From: Alkalimonas cellulosilytica
GTDB lineage: Bacteria; Pseudomonadota; Gammaproteobacteria; Enterobacterales; Alteromonadaceae
NCBI RefSeq assembly: GCF_036325985.1
Contig: NZ_JAUHLI010000012.1
Coordinates: forward strand, 62,001 to 126,000
Direction of reading: 5' to 3'
Length of the DNA: 64,000 nt
The notes below the pieces were generated by a model that was not told the DNA's origin, searched no databases, and saw only the letters and a list, made by a program, of their open reading frames with translations. Made by a program: the position numbers and the translations under genes. This document shows positions 17,701-24,737 of the stretch, piece by piece (the stretch's first letter is position 1; every line of letters starts with the position of its first letter).

Positions 17701-18493
17701 GCTGAGTAAAATTACCGGCCGCGATCACACCCATCTGGCCAAACCGAAAGAAGAGGAAAAGATCCGCTTCAACGACATCGTGGCGCAGCCGCGCAAAATC
17801 ATCTCCTCCCCCACCTGGTCGGGTTTGGAAGATGAGCATGTGTCCTACAACGCCGGCTACACCAATGTGCACGAGCTGATCCCATGGCGCACCATCACCG
17901 GCCGCCAGCAGTTCTATCAGGATCACGAGTGGATGCGCGACTTTGGCGAAACCCTTTGTGCCTACAAGCCGCCAATCAACCTGAAAACGGTGCAGCCGGT
18001 GCTGAACCAGAAGCCCAATGGCAACAAGGAAATTGTGCTGAACTGGATCACCCCACACCAGAAATGGGGCATTCACAGCACCTACTCCGACAACCTGTTG
18101 ATGCTGACCTTATCCCGCGGCGGCCCCATTGTCTGGTTAAGTGAAATCGACGCCAAAGCCGCCGGCATTGAAGACAACGACTGGATCGAAATCTTTAACG
18201 TCAATGGCTCCATCTCGGCCCGGGCTGTGGTGTCACAGCGGGTTCCTGAAGGCATGAGCATGATGTACCACGCTCAGGAGCGGATTGTGAACGTACCGGG
18301 CTCAGAAATGACCGGCAGCCGCGGCGGCATTCACAACTCGGTGACCCGGGCCGTGATGAAGCCAACCCATATGATTGGTGGCTACGCCCAGCAGGCCTAT
18401 GGCTTTAACTATTACGGCACCGTCGGTTGCAACCGCGACGAGTTCGTCATTGTTCGCAAAATGAACAAGGTCGATTGGCTGGATACCGAATAA
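14771..18493 (+). CDS. narG: Respiratory nitrate reductase alpha subunit NarG
   Basis: A 1240-residue molybdo-bis-MGD enzyme, full family length. The unusual FS0 cluster ligands are His50, Cys54, Cys58 (HGVNCTGSC) and Cys93 (RGCPRG); the Mo-ligand Asp lies in SFYDWYCDLPP. The sequence follows E. coli NarG almost throughout, including GCVGQSGGGWAHYVGQEKL and the C-terminal molybdopterin dinucleotide-binding domain (GFNYYGTVG). It reduces nitrate to nitrite on the cytoplasmic face with electrons from NarH. An AGGAGTG-type ribosome binding site precedes the ATG. It is first in narGHJI. Confidence 0.98.
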   Translation: MSHLLDKLRYFTARKEPFSDGHGVTTDQDRSWEQGYRQRWQHDKVVRSTHGVNCTGSCSWKIYVKDGLVTWETQQTDYPRTRPDLPNHEPRGCPRGASYSWYIYSANRLKYPKMRGQLMKLWREAKAQHSDPVKAWESIISDPVKAKSYKERRGLGGFVRASWDEVNELIAASNTYTAKTYGPDRITGFSPIPAMSMVSYAAGARYLSLIGGNCLSFYDWYCDLPPASPQIWGEQTDVPESADWYNSNYIIVWGSNVPQTRTPDAHFLTEVRYKGTKTCVITSDYSEASKFGDTWLAPRQGTDAALAMAFSHVILKEFHVDNPSTYFTDYIKRYTDMPMLVMLEDTGSHKTQGRFLRAADLVDQLGESNNPDWKTIAINAADQRLTSPNGAIGYRWGEDAAKWNLEQKDRQGEVDLMLSLKDQHDELVEVAFPYFGGAPHEYQYFQHTEHSDLQLRKIPAKRVQLADGSTALVATVFDMMLAHYGVDNGLGDDSRAKSFDDNVPYTPAWQEAITGVKRADVIRIAREFARTADKTRGRSMVIVGAALNHWYHMDMNYRGLINMLMLCGCVGQSGGGWAHYVGQEKLRPQTGWAPLAFALDWQRPPRHMNGTSFFYNHSSQWRYEKLDMSEVISPLANKDKWSGSIIDFNSRAERMGWLPSAPQLGVNPLGLAAEAKAAGVELKDYVLQQLKDRKVKFACEQPENPQNFPRNMFIWRSNLLGSSGKGHEYMLRHLLGTKHGLLGKDLGEFGGKKPEDVEWTEQPAEGKVDLFVTLDFRMSTTCLYSDIVLPTATWYEKDDMNTSDMHPFIHPLTAAIDPVWEARSDWEIFKGIAKEFSRVCVGHLGKETDVVTTPMHHDTPAELAQPYGVKAWWKGECEAIPGKTMPHINVVERDYPNTYARFTSLGPLMENIGNGGKGIGWDTKEEVEFLRKLNRTHTGEGINQGLAKIESAVDACEVILSLAPETNGHVAVKAWGALSKITGRDHTHLAKPKEEEKIRFNDIVAQPRKIISSPTWSGLEDEHVSYNAGYTNVHELIPWRTITGRQQFYQDHEWMRDFGETLCAYKPPINLKTVQPVLNQKPNGNKEIVLNWITPHQKWGIHSTYSDNLLMLTLSRGGPIVWLSEIDAKAAGIEDNDWIEIFNVNGSISARAVVSQRVPEGMSMMYHAQERIVNVPGSEMTGSRGGIHNSVTRAVMKPTHMIGGYAQQAYGFNYYGTVGCNRDEFVIVRKMNKVDWLDTE

Positions 18494-18513
18494 GGTTGGA
18501 GTAAGGAGTTATC

Positions 18514-20049
18514 ATGAAAATCAGAGCACAAATCGGCATGGTGCTGAATCTGGACAAATGCATTGGCTGTCACACCTGCTCCATCACCTGCAAGAACGTC
18601 TGGACCTCGCGCGAAGGCGTAGAGTACGCCTGGTTCAACAACGTTGAGACCAAGCCGGGCATTGGCTTTCCAAAAGAATGGGAAAACCAGGACAAATGGA
18701 AAGGTGGCTGGCAGCGTAAAAGCAACGGCAAGCTGGTGCCAAAAATCGGTGGCAAACTGCGGGTGCTGGCGAATTTATTCGCCAACCCGGACCTACCGGA
18801 AATCGACGACTACTACGAGCCGTTCGATTTTGATTACCAGCATCTGCACAACGCCAAAGACAGCAAGCACCAGCCGGTCGCCCGGCCCCGCTCGCTGATC
18901 AGCGGCCAGCGGATGGAAAAAATCGAGTGGGGTCCGAACTGGGAAGAAATTCTTGGTACCGAGTTCGAAAAACGGAAAAAAGACCAGAACTTCAACGAGG
19001 TGGTGCAAAAAGACATTTACGGTCAGTTTGAAAAGACCTTTATGATGTACCTGCCACGGCTGTGCGAACACTGTCTGAACCCGACCTGTGTTGCCTCTTG
19101 CCCGAGTGGCGCCATTTACAAGCGTGAAGAAGACGGCATTGTGCTGATTGATCAGGACAAATGCCGCGGCTGGCGGATGTGCGTGTCCGGCTGCCCATAC
19201 AAAAAAATCTACTTCAACTGGAAAACCGGCAAGTCGGAAAAATGCACCTTCTGCTACCCGCGGATTGAAGCCGGCCAGCCCACCACCTGCTCAGAAACCT
19301 GTGTCGGCCGCATCCGCTACCTTGGTGTGCTGCTGTACGATGCCGACAAAATTGAAGCCGCGGCCAGCGTTGCCAACGAGAAAGACTTGTATCAGGCGCA
19401 ACTGGACCTGTTCCTCGACCCGCACGATCCCAAGGTGATAGAGGCGGCACGCAAGGAAGGCATTCCGGATAACTGGTTAAAAGCCGCCCAGCGCTCGCCG
19501 GTCTACATGATGGCGATGGACTGGAAAGTGGCGCTGCCACTGCACCCGGAGTACCGCACCCTGCCGATGGTCTGGTACGTACCGCCACTGTCCCCCATTC
19601 AAAGTGCGGCCGAAGCCGGCCATGTCGGTATGAACGGTGAAATCCCAGATCTGAAATCGCTGCGCATTCCGCTGCGTTACCTGGCCAATATGCTGACCGC
19701 AGGCGACGAGGCACCGGTAGTACGGGCGCTGGAGCGGATGATTGCCATGCGTGCCTACAAACGCTCGCAGCAGGTCGATGGTGTGGAAGATCTGGAAGTA
19801 CTGAAGCAGGTCGGCCTGAGCAAAGAGATGGTCGAGGAAATGTACCGCTACATGGCGCTGGCCAACTTTGAGGATCGCTTTGTGATCCCCACCAGCCACC
19901 GGGCTTACGCCGAGAATGCTTACGATTTAAAAGGCGAATGTGGCTTTAGCTTCGGCAATGGCTGCGGCGGTGGTGACAGCAAGCTGAACATCTTTGGTGG
20001 CAGCAGCAAAGGGGTCCGTAAAGTGATCCCGGTCACGGTAAAGGAGTAA
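18514..20049 (+). CDS. narH: Respiratory nitrate reductase beta subunit NarH
   Basis: A 511-residue iron-sulfur electron-transfer subunit carrying four clusters. Visible Cys groups are CIGCHTCSITCKNVW near residue 19, CEHCLNPTCVASCP near residue 183, CRGWRMCVSGCP near residue 217, in which Trp replaces a Cys as expected for the [3Fe-4S] cluster, and CTFCYPRIEAGQPTTC near residue 243. It passes electrons from NarI hemes to NarG. Twenty bases separate it from narG and three from narJ. Confidence 0.98.
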   Translation: MKIRAQIGMVLNLDKCIGCHTCSITCKNVWTSREGVEYAWFNNVETKPGIGFPKEWENQDKWKGGWQRKSNGKLVPKIGGKLRVLANLFANPDLPEIDDYYEPFDFDYQHLHNAKDSKHQPVARPRSLISGQRMEKIEWGPNWEEILGTEFEKRKKDQNFNEVVQKDIYGQFEKTFMMYLPRLCEHCLNPTCVASCPSGAIYKREEDGIVLIDQDKCRGWRMCVSGCPYKKIYFNWKTGKSEKCTFCYPRIEAGQPTTCSETCVGRIRYLGVLLYDADKIEAAASVANEKDLYQAQLDLFLDPHDPKVIEAARKEGIPDNWLKAAQRSPVYMMAMDWKVALPLHPEYRTLPMVWYVPPLSPIQSAAEAGHVGMNGEIPDLKSLRIPLRYLANMLTAGDEAPVVRALERMIAMRAYKRSQQVDGVEDLEVLKQVGLSKEMVEEMYRYMALANFEDRFVIPTSHRAYAENAYDLKGECGFSFGNGCGGGDSKLNIFGGSSKGVRKVIPVTVKE

Positions 20050-20052
20050 GGC

Positions 20053-20793
20053 ATGCGCATACTACAACTGATTTCCCTGTTGCTGGAATACCCGACCGAA
20101 GCGCTGCTGGCGGCCAAAGCCGATGCCAGGCAGCTGGTGGCCGAGTCGCCGCTGTCTGAAACGCAGCAGCAAGGCCTGCTCGATTTTATCGAGCAACGCT
20201 TTAGCGGCGATTTGATGGACTGGCAGTCCGATTACGACGGCCTGTTCGAGCGCGGTCGCTCCTTGTCCTTGCTGTTGTTTGAACACCTGCATGGTGAGTC
20301 GCGCGACCGCGGTCAGGCCATGGTCGATTTGATGAACCAGTACAAGTCGGCTGGCCTGCAGATTGATGTTCGCGAGCTGCCGGATCATCTGCCGCTATAC
20401 CTGGAGTTCTTAAGCACTCAGGGCGACGAGAATGCCGCCCTCGGCCTGGCTGAAGTGGCGCATATTCTGTCGGTGCTGCTGTGCCGGCTGGAGCAGCGCA
20501 ACTGCAATTATCAGGTGCTGTTCAGTGCTTTGCTGGAACTGTCTGGGGTTGATGTGGAGCTGGACTCGGTGCGTGAGCAGCTGAAAAACGAGCAGCGTGA
20601 CGATACCAAAGAAGCGCTGGATAAAGTCTGGGAAGAAGAAATGGTGACCTTTGGCCCGGGCTCAGAACAGGATGGCTGCGGCAGCAGCCACAAACCCTCT
20701 GAAAAGCAGCGGCGCGATCACCACGTACCACTGCAATGGACCGATGCCAGTCAGGCACCCGGAAACACTGTCCGCTCAGGAGTTGCGTCATGA
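20053..20793 (+). CDS. narJ: Nitrate reductase assembly chaperone NarJ
   Basis: A 246-residue acidic helical protein of the TorD/NarJ group, needed to insert Moco into NarG before membrane attachment. It begins MRILQLISLLLEYPTEAL, the standard NarJ N terminus, and contains ELPDHLPLYLEFLS. It starts after AAGGAGTAAGGC and ends in a four-base overlap (ATGA) with narI. The last 40 residues are polar and low in predicted order, as in other NarJ. Confidence 0.95.
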   Translation: MRILQLISLLLEYPTEALLAAKADARQLVAESPLSETQQQGLLDFIEQRFSGDLMDWQSDYDGLFERGRSLSLLLFEHLHGESRDRGQAMVDLMNQYKSAGLQIDVRELPDHLPLYLEFLSTQGDENAALGLAEVAHILSVLLCRLEQRNCNYQVLFSALLELSGVDVELDSVREQLKNEQRDDTKEALDKVWEEEMVTFGPGSEQDGCGSSHKPSEKQRRDHHVPLQWTDASQAPGNTVRSGVAS

Positions 20794-21488
20794 ACTTTAC
20801 AGATATGTTGTTGTTTGGGATCTACCCTTACATTGCTTCGGTGATTTTCTTTCTGGGCAGCCTGCTGCGCTATGAGCGCGAGCAGTACAGCTGGAAAGCC
20901 CAGTCCAGTCAGATGCTGGATAAAAAGTACTTCCGCGTGGCCAGTGTGTTTTTCCACGTCGGTATTATCATGATTTTCTTTGGTCACTTTGCAGGTTTGG
21001 TGATCCCTTACGAAGTCTGGGATTTCCTTGGCATTACCCTGGCCGGCAAGCAACTCATTGCCATGGGTGTCGGTGGCTTCTTCGGGGTGATCTGCTTTAT
21101 CGGCATGACCATGCTGGTCTACCGCCGCTTGTTCAATCCACGGGTACGAGCCAGCAGCTCGACCATGGATACACTGATTTTGCTGCTGATTTACTGGCAG
21201 CTGATCCTGGGCATCCTGACCATCTTTGTCTCCACCGGTCATATGGACGGCTATGTGATGAAAGATCTGATGAGCTGGTCGCGTTACCTGCTGACCTTCC
21301 GTCCGGCTGAAGCCATTGGTTTTGTCGCGGATCTGCACTGGATTTACAAAGCCCATATCTTCTGGGGTGTGACCTTGTTCGTGCTGTTCCCGTTCAGCCG
21401 CCTGGTGCATATCTGGAGCGTGCCGGTTGGTTACTTTGGCCGCAACTATCAGGTGGTACGCCGTCGCTTTGGTGGCCGTAAGGCTTAA
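20790..21488 (+). CDS. narI: Respiratory nitrate reductase gamma subunit NarI (cytochrome b)
   Basis: A 232-residue membrane subunit with five transmembrane helices that oxidises quinol and carries two b hemes. It starts MNFTDMLLFGIYPYIA and has conserved His residues in VFFHVGIIMIFFGHFAG near residue 60 and in DLHWIYKAHIFWGV near residue 190, as heme ligands. The start at the ATGA overlap with narJ is preferred over an upstream in-frame ATG, because the latter adds residues unlike any NarI. Confidence 0.97.
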   Translation: MNFTDMLLFGIYPYIASVIFFLGSLLRYEREQYSWKAQSSQMLDKKYFRVASVFFHVGIIMIFFGHFAGLVIPYEVWDFLGITLAGKQLIAMGVGGFFGVICFIGMTMLVYRRLFNPRVRASSSTMDTLILLLIYWQLILGILTIFVSTGHMDGYVMKDLMSWSRYLLTFRPAEAIGFVADLHWIYKAHIFWGVTLFVLFPFSRLVHIWSVPVGYFGRNYQVVRRRFGGRKA

Positions 21489-21666
21489 TGGAGTAATGGA
21501 GTAAAAGCGCCCGGACTTTACACCAATGTCTGAAGGCGATGCTGGGGAAGCAATAAAGGGGACCTGAACAGCATGGATGCTGGTCAGGCCCTGATTTTTG
21601 CTCCACCATCCAGCTCTGCCAGATCGCGGTATAAACAAGCACCTTTTGGTCCATAGGAAATTTCAA

Positions 21667-22434
21667 ATGATCCAAGTCAACCAAACCCAAATTTCTGAAC
21701 AGGCCATCCTGGCAGAAATGCAGTACCACCCAGCCGACTCGCAGCGTGCTGCCATGCTAAAAGCTGCCGAGTCGCTGGTGATTGCCGAGCTACTGCGCCA
21801 ACGTGCCCAGCAGCTTGGGTTGGAAGTAGCCACCAATCAAAGCAGCACCAGCGAACACGATTACCTGGAACAGCTGATTGAACGCGAAGTACCAATCCCG
21901 ACCGCCAGCCGGCAAGAATGCGAGCACTACTACCAGCAAAACCCTCAGCGCTTTACCAGCTCGCCCTTGCTCGAAGTGCAACACATTCTGCTGGCCGCAG
22001 CGCCGGATGATGACCAAGAGCGGGTGCACGCCAAAGCACTGGCCGAAGAATTGCTGCAACAACTTCAGCAAGGCCAATCTTTTGCTGAACTGGCGCGCAA
22101 ATACTCCGCCTGCCCTTCCAGCCAGACCGGTGGCAGCTTAGGCCAAATCAGCAAAGGCCAGACCGTGCCGGAATTTGAGCGCCAGCTGTTTGCAGCCGAA
22201 GCAGGGTTGATGCCCGCACCGGTTGAAAGCCGCTATGGCTTTCATGTGGTCTTTATTCAGCAAAAAATCGCCGGCCAGCCGCTGCCCTTTGCAGCTGTAG
22301 AGCAGAAAATCGCCGATTATCTGAATGAAAAAGTGCGGCGCAAAGCCATCGCTCAGTATATCCATACCCTGGTGGTACAGGCCGAGATTGACGGCTACGA
22401 TTTTAATCTGTCGGACTCGCCATTAATGCAATAA
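21667..22434 (+). CDS. Parvulin-type peptidyl-prolyl isomerase (PpiC/NifM-like)
   Basis: A 255-residue protein with an N-terminal helical part and a PpiC rotamase domain over about residues 105-205, with VQHILLAA, SFAELARKYSACPSS, GGSLGQISKGQTVPEFE and SRYGFHVVFI. No signal peptide is seen, so it is cytoplasmic. In Pseudomonas a parvulin gene of this type also follows narGHJI, and it probably helps NarG/NarH fold. The start is MIQVNQTQ, preceded by AGGAAA; a longer frame upstream is not NifM-like. Confidence 0.88.
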   Translation: MIQVNQTQISEQAILAEMQYHPADSQRAAMLKAAESLVIAELLRQRAQQLGLEVATNQSSTSEHDYLEQLIEREVPIPTASRQECEHYYQQNPQRFTSSPLLEVQHILLAAAPDDDQERVHAKALAEELLQQLQQGQSFAELARKYSACPSSQTGGSLGQISKGQTVPEFERQLFAAEAGLMPAPVESRYGFHVVFIQQKIAGQPLPFAAVEQKIADYLNEKVRRKAIAQYIHTLVVQAEIDGYDFNLSDSPLMQ

Positions 22435-22454
22435 TACTGTGATTCTACCGATAC

Positions 22455-22481
22455 AAAGGCGAGCTCCCATGCTCGCCTTTT
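22455..22481 (+). terminator. Rho-independent terminator of the nar operon
   Basis: Stem AAAGGCGAGC / GCTCGCCTTT with loop TCCCAT followed by a T, 20 bases after the parvulin gene. The A/T flanks make it usable in both directions. Confidence 0.8.
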
Positions 22482-22572
22482 GCATGTATACCCCTGAAGT
22501 GGCAAAGCCAAAAACTCAATCTACCCACTCGGCAACAAGGCCTAGCCCTGTATTGGTAAGGCATTGATTTTG

Positions 22573-22586
22573 TTGATCCTAATCAA
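22573..22586 (+). promoter_or_regulatory. FNR box upstream of the outer membrane protein gene
   Basis: A perfect TTGAT-CCTA-ATCAA. With the centre at -41.5 the start site would be near 22621, with a weak -10 TACACT at 22608-22613, 19 bases before the ATG at 22640. Confidence 0.8.
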
Positions 22587-22639
22587 GCTCTTCTCATCCG
22601 GCATCAGTACACTTCAGGCAATCACATCAGGAGATTACC

Positions 22640-23848
22640 ATGAAATCACCACTGTTCGCCCTACCTTGCCTCGCCCTGGTTCCCAGCCTGGCACTGGCCG
22701 CTGCAGATAGCAGCGCCAATACCCTGAGCGCTGTGCTGAATGATAGCCAGATCAATGCCAATTTTCGTTACCGCATCGAGCATGTGGATCAGGACAATGC
22801 GTTAAAGGACGCCCTTGCATCCACCCTGCGCAGCCGTTTAACTTTGGCCACCGGCCAGGCTTATGGCTTGTCTGGTTTACTGGAAGTGGACAACGTCAGT
22901 GTACTGGGTGGGGAAAGTTATAACAGCACCGTCAATGGCAACGGCCAGTACAGCGTGGTGGCCGATCCGAAAGGCACCGATATCAACCAGGCTGCCCTTA
23001 AATACCAGCTGAGTGAAGACACCAGTTTTACGATGGGCCGTCAGCGCATCAATCACCTGAATCAGCGCTTTTTAGGCGGTGTCGGCTGGCGACAGAACGA
23101 ACAGACCTTTGATGGTTACCGGCTGCAGCACAGTTTTACCCCGGCCATCACACTGGACCTGGCCCGTTTGCACAACGTCAACCGGGTGTTTGGCCCCAAA
23201 GGTCCGGCCGCCAATCAGCGCGGTGAGTTTTATACCGGTCTTTTAAGCTGGCAACTAAGCTCATCTCAGCAACTGGCAGCCTATGGCTACGATCTGGACT
23301 TTAACAACTGGGCCGTGCGCAGCAGCCTGACCTTTGGTCTGGATTATCAGGGCAAGTGGGCCTTGGGTGAGCAACAAAGCTTGAGCCTACACTTAGCAGC
23401 AGCCAGGCAGCAAGACCGTCATAATGCGCCGCTCAGTTACCAACACCATTACCACCGGCTGCAACTGAGCTGGCAGCAACACAAACTGCAACTGATTGCC
23501 GGCACCGAGCGGCTGGCCGGTGATGGCAGCAGCGCTTTTCAAACACCGCTGGCTACCCTGCATGCCTTTCAGGGCTTTGCCGATTTGTTTTTAGTGACAC
23601 CAAACGATGGCTTGCGCGATCAGTGGCTGGGAGTGCGTCATCCGGCCGGCCCGGTGCAACTGGCGCTGAACTACCACCGCTATCACAGCGATACCGATGG
23701 CCGACGCTATGGCAGCGAGTGGAACCTGACGGCCAGTTACCGCTTTAGCAATCAGCTTCAAGGCATGCTAAAGCTGGCGGATTATCAGGCCAGCAGCTTT
23801 GCCGTCGATAGCCGGAAATTCTGGCTGATGCTGAGTTATTCGATTTAA
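22640..23848 (+). CDS. Outer membrane beta-barrel protein (alginate-export/porin-like)
   Basis: A 402-residue protein with a signal peptide (SLALAA cleavage near residue 21) and then about 16-18 amphipathic beta strands ending LMLSYSI. Phrases such as NANFRYRIEHVDQDNALKDA and TLRSRLTLATG recall the alginate-export/OprD-like barrels of Pseudomonas, but no substrate can be assigned. It stands alone between two terminators and has its own perfect FNR box, so it is made in anaerobic cells. A role as a pore for nitrate, nitrite or molybdate is possible (inference). Confidence 0.72.
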   Translation: MKSPLFALPCLALVPSLALAAADSSANTLSAVLNDSQINANFRYRIEHVDQDNALKDALASTLRSRLTLATGQAYGLSGLLEVDNVSVLGGESYNSTVNGNGQYSVVADPKGTDINQAALKYQLSEDTSFTMGRQRINHLNQRFLGGVGWRQNEQTFDGYRLQHSFTPAITLDLARLHNVNRVFGPKGPAANQRGEFYTGLLSWQLSSSQQLAAYGYDLDFNNWAVRSSLTFGLDYQGKWALGEQQSLSLHLAAARQQDRHNAPLSYQHHYHRLQLSWQQHKLQLIAGTERLAGDGSSAFQTPLATLHAFQGFADLFLVTPNDGLRDQWLGVRHPAGPVQLALNYHRYHSDTDGRRYGSEWNLTASYRFSNQLQGMLKLADYQASSFAVDSRKFWLMLSYSI

Positions 23849-24057
23849 CGCAAAAAGGATCTGTGCAGAGCTGCATCGACCGGGTAGCGCACTCAGACAC
23901 GCCGTAAACCCATCCCTGGGGGCTCTGTGCAGCCCGTCCGGGGCTGCAAAGGTCTGCTTAGCGTACCCGATCGCTACAGCCTCGAGTTTAGTTGTAAAGC
24001 AGCCTATCGATTTAAAGGTTAACCAACTCCACAGCCAGTTTTCCTGGCTCCTCTGCA
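23849..24057. repeat. Hairpin-rich intergenic element, probably dispersed
   Basis: This gap holds no gene. The stretch with CGCCGTAAACCCATCCCTGG followed by the hairpin TGCAGCCC-GTCCG-GGGCTGCA (23928-23948) has the look of an interspersed intergenic repeat that I recall from other marine gammaproteobacteria. It lies between the barrel gene and its terminator. Confidence 0.4.
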
Positions 24058-24089
24058 CCGCCCCTGGTTTTCAGTGGGCGGTTTTTTTT
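24058..24089 (+). terminator. Rho-independent terminator
   Basis: Stem CCGCCC / GGGCGG with a 12-base loop and an eight-T tail (24082-24089). It closes the outer membrane protein unit. Confidence 0.85.
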
Positions 24090-24178
24090 AACTTACAGCA
24101 CCACTATCCATGAAGAGGTAAAGGATCCAGCAAAGATGCGGCTCTGAGGCGTTGGCAGCTTTGAGCAGCAGCAAAACC

Positions 24179-24192
24179 TTGATCCAGATCAA
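24179..24192 (+). promoter_or_regulatory. FNR box upstream of nrdG-nrdD
   Basis: A perfect TTGAT-CCAG-ATCAA. The predicted class II start site is near 24227, with TACCCT at 24214-24219 as a weak -10. This makes anaerobic ribonucleotide reductase FNR-dependent, as in E. coli. Confidence 0.82.
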
Positions 24193-24272
24193 GCTTTGCA
24201 TCCACAGAAGGCCTACCCTAAAACACAAGATATAGACACAAAAATAAATAATAACACTAGATGTAGGTTTTT

Positions 24273-24722
24273 ATGCTGCGTTTTAGTATCGAACAAGTAG
24301 TTTGGCAGGAGGTTCCGGGTGAAGTCTCGCTGGCCTACACCATCACCGGCTGCACACTTGGCTGCAAAGGCTGCCACAGCACCGAGACCTGGGATGCCAG
24401 CCAAGGCACCCTGCTGACCGATGAGTACTTTGAGCAACGTCTGAACCAGTACCGGGGCCTGATCAGCTGTGTGCTGTTTTTGGGCGGGGAATGGCAGAGC
24501 CTGGAACTAGAGCGCAAGCTGAAGCTGGCGCGCCGGCACGGCCTTCACACCTGCCTCTACACCGGGCTGGATGATATCGAGCCAAAGCTGAAAGCCGAAC
24601 TGACCTATTTAAAAACCGGCCGCTGGCTGCCTGAGCGCGGCGGCCTGGACAGCCTTACTACCAACCAACAACTGGTGGATTTACGCACAGGCCAAAGCCT
24701 GAACCACCGTTTTATCCGCTAA
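24273..24722 (+). CDS. nrdG: Anaerobic ribonucleotide reductase activase NrdG
   Basis: A 149-residue radical SAM enzyme. The cluster motif C-x3-C-x2-C is Cys27, Cys31, Cys34 (TGCTLGCKGCHS), and LFLGGEW follows. It uses SAM to generate the glycyl radical in NrdD. The order nrdG then nrdD is the reverse of E. coli; the gap of 15 bases carries AAGGAG for nrdD. Confidence 0.95.
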   Translation: MLRFSIEQVVWQEVPGEVSLAYTITGCTLGCKGCHSTETWDASQGTLLTDEYFEQRLNQYRGLISCVLFLGGEWQSLELERKLKLARRHGLHTCLYTGLDDIEPKLKAELTYLKTGRWLPERGGLDSLTTNQQLVDLRTGQSLNHRFIR

Positions 24723-24737
24723 GCAAGGAGCTTGACT

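Noticed and set aside
20751..21638. 295-codon frame antisense to narI
   Set aside because: Mirrors narI; His/Gln-rich nonsense composition, no ribosome binding site.
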